Shown here in pieces: positions 9,164-16,971 of a stretch of 64,000 nt of DNA. Origin of the DNA: Scopulibacillus_A cellulosilyticus. Lineage in GTDB: Bacteria > Bacillota > Bacilli > Bacillales > Sporolactobacillaceae. Where the stretch lies: NCBI RefSeq assembly GCF_042665295.1, contig NZ_JBHTCO010000004.1, forward strand, positions 310,001-374,000. Reading direction: 5' to 3'. The notes beneath the pieces were generated by a model. The model saw only the letters and a list, made by a program, of their open reading frames with translations. It searched no databases and was not told where the DNA came from. How positions within the stretch are numbered: the stretch's first letter is position 1; the number at the start of each line of letters is the position of its first letter. A program made the translations under genes and the position numbers.

Positions 9164-9379
9164 TTGCCTTCGATTGTTGGAGCTGTTAAGATTAATACCG
9201 TTTCCGGTGCGCTTAACTTTGGGGACAGTTTGAACGTTGCTCCCAAAGGCGTTTCAAAGATATATTCTGGTGCGGGCGGATTCAGCACAGGTGATTTTCA
9301 TATTGAAAATAATGTTTTTAGTATGACGAATACGTATGATGCGGATATAAATGATACAAATAATGCTTTTAATAATTAG
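9164..9379 (+). CDS. GerPF-like spore germination protein (paralog 3 of 3)
   Basis: A 71-aa protein, close paralog of the gene at 8583: both share the KINTVSGALNFGDSLNVAPK-like block, GTGDFHIENN-like centre and the DADINDTNN-like C-terminus. I chose TTG 9164, giving MPSIVGAVKI, preceded by AAAAGGCG; an in-frame ATG at 9131 would add eleven residues not shared by the paralogs. A terminator follows about 85 bases downstream. The layout of genes 1 and 3 suggests recent duplication around the more diverged middle gene. Confidence 0.84.
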   Translation: MPSIVGAVKINTVSGALNFGDSLNVAPKGVSKIYSGAGGFSTGDFHIENNVFSMTNTYDADINDTNNAFNN

Positions 9380-9463
9380 CATTTGTAAAACCACTGTTTT
9401 AAGCTGCATTTTAAATAAATAAACAAGTGTTAGAATTTATTTTTAAATTAATCATGATTTTTG

Positions 9464-9494
9464 GGCTGTTGAAATTTTTACAACGGCCTTTTTG
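9464..9494 (+). terminator. Intrinsic terminator after the GerPF-like cluster
   Basis: GGCTGTTG pairs with CAACGGCC (8 bp, one G-U) around a nine-base loop, followed by TTTTTGT. Confidence 0.7.
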
Positions 9495-9576
9495 TATGCA
9501 ATTTCTAATTGTCAATTTTATGAAAAAAGTCAGCTTGAATAACTTTGTTATTTAGTAAACAATATAATATAATAAT

Positions 9577-9603
9577 GTTTAAAGGAAATTAAAATAAGGG
9601 TAG
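9577..9603 (+). promoter_or_regulatory. Candidate SigB (general stress) promoter
   Basis: GTTTAA, a 15-base spacer, then GGGTAG. This matches the SigB consensus GTTTAA-N12-15-GGGWAW except for the last base. It lies upstream of a YtxH-family gene; ytxH of B. subtilis is known to be SigB-dependent. The implied leader is about 140 bases. Confidence 0.5.
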
Positions 9604-9749
9604 AGAATATAAAGATAGACATGTCACTTACTTATTCAGCAAAGGGCATGGTATGTAATTAAGCATACTGGTTATATAAGTATGTATAGTGCTGCTTTTT
9701 TGGTAAAATACAAAAGAGGACAAGTTTATTAATTAGAGGAGGAAATGAG

Positions 9750-9995
9750 ATGAGTACTAAAAATTTTGTCGTAGGGTCATTAGTCGGCGGGGCAGTAGGC
9801 GCTTTCGCAGCTCTTATGTTGGCACCGAAAACTGGTGAAGAGTTCCGTAAAGATCTTTGCGGGTCATCCTCTGGTTTAATTGATAAATCAGGTGATCTTG
9901 CTATCTCACTAACTCAAAAAACTTCAGATGTCGTTAATAAAGCAAAAAAAGTCGGACAAAATTTAACAAGCAAAGAGGATGAACCTTACAGCTAA
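9750..9995 (+). CDS. YtxH-domain general stress protein
   Basis: An 81-aa protein with an N-terminal glycine-rich hydrophobic segment, VVGSLVGGAVGAFAALMLAPKTGEE, the hallmark of the YtxH family, and a polar C-terminal half. Likely membrane-anchored and linked to stress or starvation response; the molecular role is unknown in the family. AGAGGAGG lies nine bases before the ATG. It is monocistronic, between a SigB-like promoter and a strong terminator. Confidence 0.85.
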   Translation: MSTKNFVVGSLVGGAVGAFAALMLAPKTGEEFRKDLCGSSSGLIDKSGDLAISLTQKTSDVVNKAKKVGQNLTSKEDEPYS

Positions 9996-10002
9996 TAACA
10001 AA

Positions 10003-10040
10003 GAGCAGTTCCATTTCATTTTGGAACTGCTCATTTTTTA
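10003..10040 (+). terminator. Intrinsic terminator after ytxH-like gene
   Basis: Perfect 11-bp stem GAGCAGTTCCA/TGGAACTGCTC with an eight-base loop, then ATTTTTT. It separates the gene from the convergent histidine kinase. Confidence 0.88.
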
Positions 10041-10085
10041 TTTTACTTTAAAGTATAATTTTGCATCATAAGCGTTTTCTTTACT

Positions 10086-11474
10086 TTAATTTTTATGTTC
10101 TAATATCAACTTTGGCAATTGTATAGTAATAATTGTTCCTTCGTTAACTTTACTTTTAATATCAATCTTGCCTTTATGCAAATCAATAATTTGCTTTGTG
10201 ATAGAAAGGCCCAGCCCGGAGCCTTTGCCGTTCGAGGATACTTGGTAAAACGATTGCGTCAGGTATGGAAGGTGTTCATCATCAATGCCAATCCCGTAAT
10301 CCTGGACGGTAATGGTAACATATTCGTAAGAGTCTTTAAGAGATATGTCAATGGTGCTGTCACGATGGGAAAATTTAATGGCATTATCGATCGTATTAAT
10401 AATGACTTGTTTCAAACGGTTTTGATCCCCGTGGATCACTGTTCTTTTCATTTGGTTGATGTCGATTTTTATATTCTTTTCCTTAGCTTTTATTTTTAAT
10501 GATTTGACAACTTCTTTTAACAGCTCATCGAGCCTGAAGTTTTCTTTATACAGTTTTAATGTATTTGATTGAAGACGGGAGAAGTCTAGTAAATCTTCAA
10601 CAAGGTCTATCAGCCTGTTTGTTTCTTTTGCTATAATGTTGAGTCCTTCCTGATAGTCCTTTTTATCAAACTCGCTGCTTAATAACATCGTCTCGCTCCA
10701 TCCTTTAATACCTGTTAAAGGTGTTCTTAATTCGTGGGAGATGGATGAGATAAATTCATTTTTTATCTTGTCGGTTTTAACGATTTCATCGGCCATATAA
10801 TTAAGCGTATCTGCCAATTCGCCAAGTTCATTTTTATATGTTTTATCGACGCGAATGTTAAAGTGTCCTTTTGCCATTTCTTTTGCTGCGGAAATAATAT
10901 TTGTAATAGGATCAACGATAGACCTCGCAAATCTTAAGCTAATGATAAAGACGATAAGAGCTATAATTATGCCGATTGTTGCTGCACCGGCGTATATCAG
11001 TGTTAAAACATCATCGATTGCCTCAAGAGATGTAATATAACGCAGCACATAAGTACCCGAATAAATTTGTATAGGTACATAGATATTCATGACCTTTTCG
11101 TGAGTGCCCGGCATCTTATCCACGTCTACGACTTTTTTTCCCGTGAGAATTTCCGGCTTAAGGTGAATCTTTTGCTTTACTTCAAATCCGGAAGATGATG
11201 TCAAGACATCTCCTTCGGTATTTAACACTTGAAGCTCCGCTTTACGGGAGTCAAAGTTTTTTAAAATCGATGAGAGAAGCTCACCGCTGTCTCCATTTGG
11301 ATTTTCTTGATTGAATCTATTAAATAAATCTTGTGACGTATCGGCATGAGTGATGATCATTCTCGATATGTTCTGATAGTAATAAGTTCGGAGTGTGACA
11401 TCGAATATACACTCACTGAGCGTTAACGTAATTAAGATAATAGCCATAAAGTTTAAGACAACCCTGTTTGTCAT
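10086..11474 (-). CDS. Sensor histidine kinase (HAMP-HisKA-HATPase)
   Basis: Membrane sensor of a two-component system, 462 aa. Transmembrane helix 1 spans about residues 7-27 and helix 2 about 158-182; between them is an extracellular domain of some 130 residues. HAMP follows to about 237, then the phosphoacceptor H247 in SISHELRTPL, the N-box around HGDQNRLKQV, DYGIGID (G1) and GKGSGLGLS (G2). Its ATG overlaps the response-regulator stop codon by one base (TAATG), so the pair is translationally coupled. The signal is not evident. General layout resembles PhoR/ResE/YycG-type kinases, but I cannot assign an ortholog. Confidence 0.92.
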   Translation of the reverse strand: MTNRVVLNFMAIILITLTLSECIFDVTLRTYYYQNISRMIITHADTSQDLFNRFNQENPNGDSGELLSSILKNFDSRKAELQVLNTEGDVLTSSSGFEVKQKIHLKPEILTGKKVVDVDKMPGTHEKVMNIYVPIQIYSGTYVLRYITSLEAIDDVLTLIYAGAATIGIIIALIVFIISLRFARSIVDPITNIISAAKEMAKGHFNIRVDKTYKNELGELADTLNYMADEIVKTDKIKNEFISSISHELRTPLTGIKGWSETMLLSSEFDKKDYQEGLNIIAKETNRLIDLVEDLLDFSRLQSNTLKLYKENFRLDELLKEVVKSLKIKAKEKNIKIDINQMKRTVIHGDQNRLKQVIINTIDNAIKFSHRDSTIDISLKDSYEYVTITVQDYGIGIDDEHLPYLTQSFYQVSSNGKGSGLGLSITKQIIDLHKGKIDIKSKVNEGTIITIQLPKLILEHKN

Positions 11475-12166
11475 TATGCGTCACCGCTCCACATATAACC
11501 TCTTCCCCAATGCGTTGTCACGTATTTAGGCGAGGATGGATCGTCTTCAATTTTTCTTCTGAGCCGTCTGATATTAACATCGACAATTTTAGTATCGCCG
11601 ACATAGTTTTTCCCCCAAACATGATCTAACAGCTCGTCCCGTGTTAATGATTCGTTTGCATGTTCCATTAACAGGCGAACTAATTCAAATTCAGTCGGTG
11701 TTAAATCAATGAACGTTTGATTTTTAAATAGACGGCTTTCTTTAACCGACAGTTTAAAGGGTCCAGACGTAATGGTATTTGATTCTTCATCTGACTTATT
11801 AACTTTAAGCCTGCGAACTAAGGAATTAACCCGCGCAATCAGTTCAACCGGGCTAAAAGGTTTTGATACATAATCATCGGCACCGAGCGTCAGTCCGCTG
11901 ACTTTGTCTGCCTCCTGAACCTTGGCAGTAAGCATGATAATGCCAATATCCTGGAAGCGCTCCCTGATTTGCCGGCAGACTTCAAAACCGTCAATACCAG
12001 GCAGCATAATGTCCAGTAAAACAATATCAATGGTATTTTCATTTAAATAATCAAGAGCTGCTTCTCCTGATGATGCTTCAACTACCTCGAACCCGGAACG
12101 TTTTAAGTTTAATACAATAAAACTTCTAATAGCATGTTCATCTTCTACAACCATGACACTGCTCAT
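11474..12166 (-). CDS. OmpR/PhoB-family response regulator
   Basis: Partner of the kinase downstream. The receiver domain (residues 1-120) has E9/D10, phosphoacceptor D52 in LLDIMLPG, and K102 in DDYVSKPF. The C-terminal winged helix ends in the typical YVTTHWGRGYMW. Start is ATG 12166 with GAGG seven bases upstream; an in-frame GTG at 12172 is too close to the same site. The length of 230 aa is normal. A lipoprotein gene precedes it on the same strand, separated by an 11-bp inverted repeat. Confidence 0.92.
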   Translation of the reverse strand: MSSVMVVEDEHAIRSFIVLNLKRSGFEVVEASSGEAALDYLNENTIDIVLLDIMLPGIDGFEVCRQIRERFQDIGIIMLTAKVQEADKVSGLTLGADDYVSKPFSPVELIARVNSLVRRLKVNKSDEESNTITSGPFKLSVKESRLFKNQTFIDLTPTEFELVRLLMEHANESLTRDELLDHVWGKNYVGDTKIVDVNIRRLRRKIEDDPSSPKYVTTHWGRGYMWSGDA

Positions 12167-12204
12167 TCGCACACCTCAAATCATTTAACATTCTTGTTAA
12201 GGAA

Positions 12205-12235
12205 GTTCAAAAGGGGCGGATTGTCCCTTTTGAAC
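12205..12235 (-). repeat. Inverted repeat between lipoprotein and response regulator genes
   Basis: Perfect 11-bp arms GTTCAAAAGGG/CCCTTTTGAAC around a nine-base loop. On the minus strand it is followed by a weak TTCCTT only. It could be an attenuator of the lipoprotein transcript or an operator for the two-component genes. Confidence 0.55.
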
Positions 12236-12250
12236 GCTTCAAATTCAACA

Positions 12251-13483
12251 TTAGCGGATAATATGAAAAGTATATCTGTAATTAATATCGGTCTTCTTAT
12301 TAGGAATAAGATAAATATATTTTGGTGATTCACCAATTTTTATAAAATGCTTTTTGTTGTAGGACTTACTTTTATTTATCCAATAAACGGTTAGTAATGG
12401 TTTTTTATTATTAATTGTTATAAAAGTGACATGTTTATTTATTTTTTCGTGTTTAATAGTGACACGGTTAATCCAAGAGTTTGGAAATTCAACGTAAAAT
12501 CCATATTGATAGCTGTTATAACGTTCATTGACAACCTTTAACTGTTTCCCATTCCAGTCTTTATATGCTGTAATATACGGCATATTGGAAAGCGGCTCAT
12601 CTTCCCAGCCTTTTGGTTCGAAAGGTACAGCGATGTCAATGATGCCGTCATGATTAATATCTTTACTATACTCCGGAAAAGGTTTATCCGTTTGTTCATT
12701 CTCGGGCAGGGTTTGAACAAGCTTTCCGTTATGAAATGAGACAACCTCTGTATTGGATACATTACCGGTCGCTGTTTCTATGAACAAGGCGGATTCATTT
12801 TGCGTCAATTTGCCGGCTTCTACATGATCAATTCCGTCTATATCGGCATCAAGTTTAATTGATGAAAGCTCTTGGTATGAGCCTTTTTTGTTAACCTGAT
12901 ATGTTGATACTGTAAAATTCTTGAGAGGTGTTAAGTTTATTAAAGTAAGATCTTTTTGATGATCATCATTTAAATCATTGATAACAATTTTACTGTAAGG
13001 ATGCTTAAACTGTTCTTTTAGCTTACCGTTCTTAAAAGAATAAACCACACACTCCTTGTGATCATACAAATCGTCACCTACGATAATTTCCGGAATACCG
13101 TCATGGTTAATATCATCAACAAGAAATTCATCAACATCCACAGTCCCTGTTGAAACATCCAGTACCTTTTTCCAGTGGTTTTTTTTCAGCTTCATAATAG
13201 CCATATGGTCATCGCCATAACCCGTATAATAAAAGAACAGTGCCTCTTTGTGATGATCCCCGTCAAAATCATTTAAAACGATTTGATGATATATTTTACT
13301 GCTTCCGGGTGAAACAAGCTTAGCCTTTTTCGGAATTTGTTTGAATATAGCATCTTTTAATTCCTGTTTACCTTGTGGTTGCATAGGTGTATGAATTAAG
13401 CTGTAGGGTGAGGCGGTAATATGGCACCCGGAAAGAAAAGTTATTAAAAAGCCTAAGATAAGCATAAGGCCGAACCGTTTCAT
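12251..13483 (-). CDS. Lipoprotein with EF-hand-like (VCBS/FG-GAP type) repeats
   Basis: A 410-aa exported lipoprotein: hydrophobic signal MKRFGLMLILGFLITF ending in the lipobox LSGC. The body carries at least four DxDxD-type calcium-loop segments (NDFDGDHHKEA, DDINHDGIPEI, NDLNDDHQKDL, KDINHDGIIDI) typical of beta-propeller FG-GAP/VCBS proteins. The ATG at 13483 has GAGGAG upstream; the longer reading from 13519 would bury the signal peptide. It is encoded just upstream of a response regulator and kinase on the same strand, so it may feed that sensor. Function is otherwise unknown. Confidence 0.82.
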   Translation of the reverse strand: MKRFGLMLILGFLITFLSGCHITASPYSLIHTPMQPQGKQELKDAIFKQIPKKAKLVSPGSSKIYHQIVLNDFDGDHHKEALFFYYTGYGDDHMAIMKLKKNHWKKVLDVSTGTVDVDEFLVDDINHDGIPEIIVGDDLYDHKECVVYSFKNGKLKEQFKHPYSKIVINDLNDDHQKDLTLINLTPLKNFTVSTYQVNKKGSYQELSSIKLDADIDGIDHVEAGKLTQNESALFIETATGNVSNTEVVSFHNGKLVQTLPENEQTDKPFPEYSKDINHDGIIDIAVPFEPKGWEDEPLSNMPYITAYKDWNGKQLKVVNERYNSYQYGFYVEFPNSWINRVTIKHEKINKHVTFITINNKKPLLTVYWINKSKSYNKKHFIKIGESPKYIYLIPNKKTDINYRYTFHIIR

Positions 13484-13765
13484 ATTTTTACTCCTCGTCG
13501 TATTTTCACTTTCATCCATTCTTATAGCATAACATCATTTTAAAAAACAATATCATCCAAACTTTCCAACCAAATCTGCTATAATTAGTCTGATATTAAT
13601 TATATGAAACAAATAATATTATTTTGTAACAAAACAGTTACAATAATCTACGTTTATCGAAAGTTATGTACGGGCAAAAGTTTTAAATCAAGCGCAATTA
13701 TTCCTAGTGTTAACATTTTATAATATTTAGACAGCTGGGTGTCATGCATAGAGAGGATTTATTAT

Positions 13766-14290
13766 ATGAATGCTTTTAATATTATCATTATCGCTGCAAT
13801 TATTTTAGGAGTAGTTGCATTTGTTCATGTCATGATTAATAAGGGTGAAAAGGAACAGCCTGCTTGGGGAGTAAAAATATGGCTCGTTCCTCTATTAACG
13901 GTATTAGTACTTATACCAATTGCTTTTTTTACAGTTGTTTATTGGTTTTTAATGAAAGCTATGAACTGGTTTAATTGTTCTGTAACGACAGCCGGGGAAG
14001 GGACACTTTTTACTGGAGCTTTGCTACTCGTTTTTGCTTTTTTATTATCGGAAGTGTTTATTCATCCGCTTATTAGAGCAATTTTGCGGTCGATATTAAG
14101 AAGAAAACCGCATTGGGCTGAAGAAAATGTGGTAACAATCGTTTTAGATACGTTCATCATCATGCTTATCTTTTCCATATTACCGTCCATCCAATTGCAG
14201 AACATTCAAACAGCCTTTTCTTTATCTGTCTTCATTCATATTATTGATTGGCTGATAAATTGGATTGGAAGATTATTTAAAAGAAAATGA
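13766..14290 (+). CDS. Membrane protein of unknown function (about four TM helices)
   Basis: A 174-aa hydrophobic protein with predicted membrane segments near residues 3-24, 38-65, 77-100 and 121-165, and a basic C-terminus WIGRLFKRK. The start at ATG 13766 has GAGAGGATT upstream; an in-frame GTG 27 bases earlier lacks support. I do not recognise the family. An 18-base palindrome-like element lies about 125 bases upstream. Confidence 0.7.
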   Translation: MNAFNIIIIAAIILGVVAFVHVMINKGEKEQPAWGVKIWLVPLLTVLVLIPIAFFTVVYWFLMKAMNWFNCSVTTAGEGTLFTGALLLVFAFLLSEVFIHPLIRAILRSILRRKPHWAEENVVTIVLDTFIIMLIFSILPSIQLQNIQTAFSLSVFIHIIDWLINWIGRLFKRK

Positions 14291-14324
14291 GCCGCTGGGT
14301 ATTTACTCCAACGGGCTCATTTTA
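14287..14324. terminator. Convergent (bidirectional) terminator
   Basis: ATGAGCC pairs with GGCTCAT, with an inner TGG/CCA, between two convergent genes. Short T-rich runs follow on both strands. The stem is imperfect. Confidence 0.55.
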
Positions 14325-14325
14325 T

Positions 14326-15213
14326 CTAATGCGTTTTGATTTCTTCTTGATTAAAGCCTTCACCAAGCACCTCCACTGAATTTGAAATGATCACAAATGC
14401 GGCAGGATCTACTCTGTTTACAAGTTGCTTCAATTTTGTCAGCTCGCTTTGGTCGAGTACGCACATTAAGATTGGCCTTGCAGTGTTTGTATAACCGCCG
14501 ATCCCGGCAATTTTAGTTACTCCTCGGTCAATTTCTGCAAAAATCACTTGGCGTATTTCCTCTTCTTTTTCAGAAATAATTAACGCCAACTTATTATAGC
14601 TCAGGCCTACCTGTACGACATCAATCATTTTTCCAGATAAATAAATACTTATAATTGCATATAATGCTTGCTCAAGGCTAAAAACAAATGCCGATAATAC
14701 AACAATTGATCCGTCAATCATAACCATGCAAATGCCAAGTGAAAGACGGGTATACTTATGAATAATTTGGCCGATGAGTGCCGTTCCTCCTGTAGAACCT
14801 TTACCGCGAAATACAATGCCAAGGCCAAACCCTAGTCCTATTCCGCCAAATAAAGCACCTAAAAGATGATTGTAAGTGATTGGCTGGATATCCTCTGTTA
14901 AATAAATAACTAAAGGAAGGAATGCTGTTCCAACAAGTGTTTTTATACTAAATTCTTTTCCTAAAAGAATAATCCCGAGAAAAAACAGCGGTATGTTAAA
15001 TGCCCATTGGACATAGGAAGGGTTCCAGTGAAAAAGGCCGAAAAGAATCGTGCTGATGCCGCTGACACCGCCTGCTGCAATTTTATTAGGCAATAAAAAC
15101 AGGTTGAAAACTAATCCAACAATTGTTGCACCAATAAGTATTTCAAGATATTCCAGGAATAAAATAACCTTTGGATCCAGTGAAGTGATTTTACGATAAA
15201 TTGAGGAAGTCAT
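14326..15213 (-). CDS. YitT family membrane protein (DUF161-DUF2179)
   Basis: A 295-aa protein with about five transmembrane helices (residues 20-200) containing the family segments NKIAAGGVSGIS and GKGSTGGTALIG, followed by a soluble DUF2179 domain (about residues 220-285, KIAGIGGYTN). Start is ATG 15213 with AAGGTG six bases upstream; a GTG three codons earlier overlaps that site. YitT-family proteins are common in spore formers; a transport role is suspected but not proven. Confidence 0.88.
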   Translation of the reverse strand: MTSSIYRKITSLDPKVILFLEYLEILIGATIVGLVFNLFLLPNKIAAGGVSGISTILFGLFHWNPSYVQWAFNIPLFFLGIILLGKEFSIKTLVGTAFLPLVIYLTEDIQPITYNHLLGALFGGIGLGFGLGIVFRGKGSTGGTALIGQIIHKYTRLSLGICMVMIDGSIVVLSAFVFSLEQALYAIISIYLSGKMIDVVQVGLSYNKLALIISEKEEEIRQVIFAEIDRGVTKIAGIGGYTNTARPILMCVLDQSELTKLKQLVNRVDPAAFVIISNSVEVLGEGFNQEEIKTH

Positions 15214-15393
15214 TTTTATCACCTTATTCTATTGTATAAGTATTTTGCCTTGGAAAGTGATCATTATAAATATTTTGCGGAAATTGGATAAAACAATACT
15301 TAACGTTTCCAATTGCTCCTTATTTTTGATAAGCATGTCATGAATAATCTATAGTGCTGCGGTCATCATATGAGTAAGTAAGGAGTGATAGAT

Positions 15394-15573
15394 TTGCCGG
15401 AATATGTTGTTATGATTTTATATATAGTTGGCGGGATATTAGCCTTTTTGGCACTTGGAGCAGTCCTTGTTGGCTCAGAGTGGTTTGGATCAAAAAGGCG
15501 GAAACAAGACGAAAAAGCGCATCGGGAACTGAAAGGGAATTATAGAAAATCAATAAAACCTAAACCCGAATAA
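15394..15573 (+). CDS. Small single-pass membrane protein
   Basis: A 59-aa protein with one N-terminal transmembrane helix (about residues 3-25, rich in glycine and alanine) and a highly basic cytoplasmic tail rich in K and R. Start is TTG 15394 with AAGGAG eight bases upstream; GTG 15385 overlaps the Shine-Dalgarno. I do not recognise it. Confidence 0.6.
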   Translation: MPEYVVMILYIVGGILAFLALGAVLVGSEWFGSKRRKQDEKAHRELKGNYRKSIKPKPE

Positions 15574-15589
15574 ATGTTTATTTTAGCCG

Positions 15590-15625
15590 AAAAGCCATGA
15601 AGTCATAAGCTTCATGGCTTTTTGA
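15590..15625. terminator. Bidirectional terminator between convergent genes
   Basis: 13-bp stem AAAAGCCATGAAG/CTTCATGGCTTTT with a seven-base loop. A T-run follows on the plus strand and there is an A-rich leading arm for the minus strand. Confidence 0.82.
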
Positions 15626-15637
15626 GTTGTCATGATA

Positions 15638-16735
15638 TTAATACTCGCGGCCTGTCTTTACCAAACGCTCACCGGATACTTCTTTGATAATTCGGTTTAA
15701 ATCGGTAAGAATACCGCCAATGTCTCTAAAAACTGTCAAGGATGTTGATTGGTACAGAGTCGTTAGACAATATTTTTGTTTTATTCGAGCCTTTGCAATG
15801 GCTTCATTGAGTTCTTTTGAAATTTTCTCTGATGGATTGACGATTGATTTTCCATATAAATGGATACAGACAGCGGTGGCTTTCATGGCGGATATGGCTT
15901 CCTTTTTACCAATGACATTGACGGTTAATCCCTTTACAGAGCGTAAATCCACCAATCCTCTGGCAATGCCTCTAATTTGAATAGTTATATGCTCTAAACG
16001 GCTGAGCGCAACAGCTAATTCTTTAATTCTCTGCTTTTTCTTTTTAGCAAAAGGACGAAATCTGATACTCTGTTTGGCTAATTTAACGGCGTCAAAAGTG
16101 TTTTCCGTTTGGTCAACTAAATATCGGACCGCTTTTAAATCTTCTTTCATATTAGGGTCATCCTGATACCAAAGAGCACCAAGGTTATTTAAAGAAATAA
16201 AAGATAACCGGCTTAAATCATCAATGCTTTTGGAGGCTTTTGGTATGGCATTTGGAGGAATAATGACCGCATTTACAATAATAGCAATAATGCACCCCAG
16301 CATGGTTTCATATATACGTCCTAACGCATAACCGGGTGAGTGCAGAAAAGCGAGAACCAGCATTGAATTAACACCAATTTGCGCCGTAATTTGCGTATTC
16401 AAGCTTAATGCTGTTGCTAGTACCATACCCAGCAGCACACTAAGAAAGATGGCGATCGTTCCTACATGTAACCAATGACCAATGAACAAACTGACAAGTA
16501 CGCCGCCGATTGTGCCAATAATTCGGTAGAAAGCCTTTTCTAATGATTCCGCAACAGTTGCATTGACGACGAGTACTGCGGCAATAGGTGCAAAGAAAGG
16601 ATAAGGATTAGGGGTTAATGCTGTGGCTGCCCACCAGGCAATACCGGTCGCCAAAGCTGTCTTGATGACTTGAAAGGTCAACCCGAATTTAGAAAGTATC
16701 CCGGCAATACCTTTTATTGCATGATAAACCTTCAT
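15638..16735 (-). CDS. FUSC/aromatic acid exporter family membrane protein
   Basis: A 365-aa protein with about six N-terminal transmembrane helices (residues 15-165) and a long helical cytoplasmic domain. The layout and the LATGIAWWAATAL-like first helix match the ArAE_1 (DUF939/FUSC) family of putative aromatic-acid exporters. GGAGG lies about ten bases before the ATG. Substrate unknown. Confidence 0.83.
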   Translation of the reverse strand: MKVYHAIKGIAGILSKFGLTFQVIKTALATGIAWWAATALTPNPYPFFAPIAAVLVVNATVAESLEKAFYRIIGTIGGVLVSLFIGHWLHVGTIAIFLSVLLGMVLATALSLNTQITAQIGVNSMLVLAFLHSPGYALGRIYETMLGCIIAIIVNAVIIPPNAIPKASKSIDDLSRLSFISLNNLGALWYQDDPNMKEDLKAVRYLVDQTENTFDAVKLAKQSIRFRPFAKKKKQRIKELAVALSRLEHITIQIRGIARGLVDLRSVKGLTVNVIGKKEAISAMKATAVCIHLYGKSIVNPSEKISKELNEAIAKARIKQKYCLTTLYQSTSLTVFRDIGGILTDLNRIIKEVSGERLVKTGREY

Positions 16736-16971
16736 ATATGCTAAGCCTCCAAGTATTATTCAGTATGCCAATTTTGTTAAATTTGTATGTTTAATGCCAA
16801 AGGAACCTTTTTATTAATTTTCCAAGCAACCGGGTATTTTTGTATAAATATCTAGCATTTCAGCACAATATCAAAAGCAGGGTTTAGATTTAAATAAATG
16901 TTAAAATTTGGAATAATAAATAACAATTAAGCGGTTTTGGAAGTGCCATTCTAAAGGAAAGGAGAGAGTAT

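Larger units (their letters stand above)
9380..9749 (+). other. 370-base intergenic region with terminator and stress promoter
   Basis: It holds the terminator at 9464-9494 and a SigB-like promoter at 9577-9603, followed by about 145 bases of AT-rich leader before the ytxH-like gene. I see no ORF with a ribosome binding site in it. Confidence 0.6.

Noticed and set aside
16800..16860. SigB promoter before the pyruvate oxidase (GGGTAT near 16830)
   Set aside because: No GTTTAA-like -35 at the right distance.
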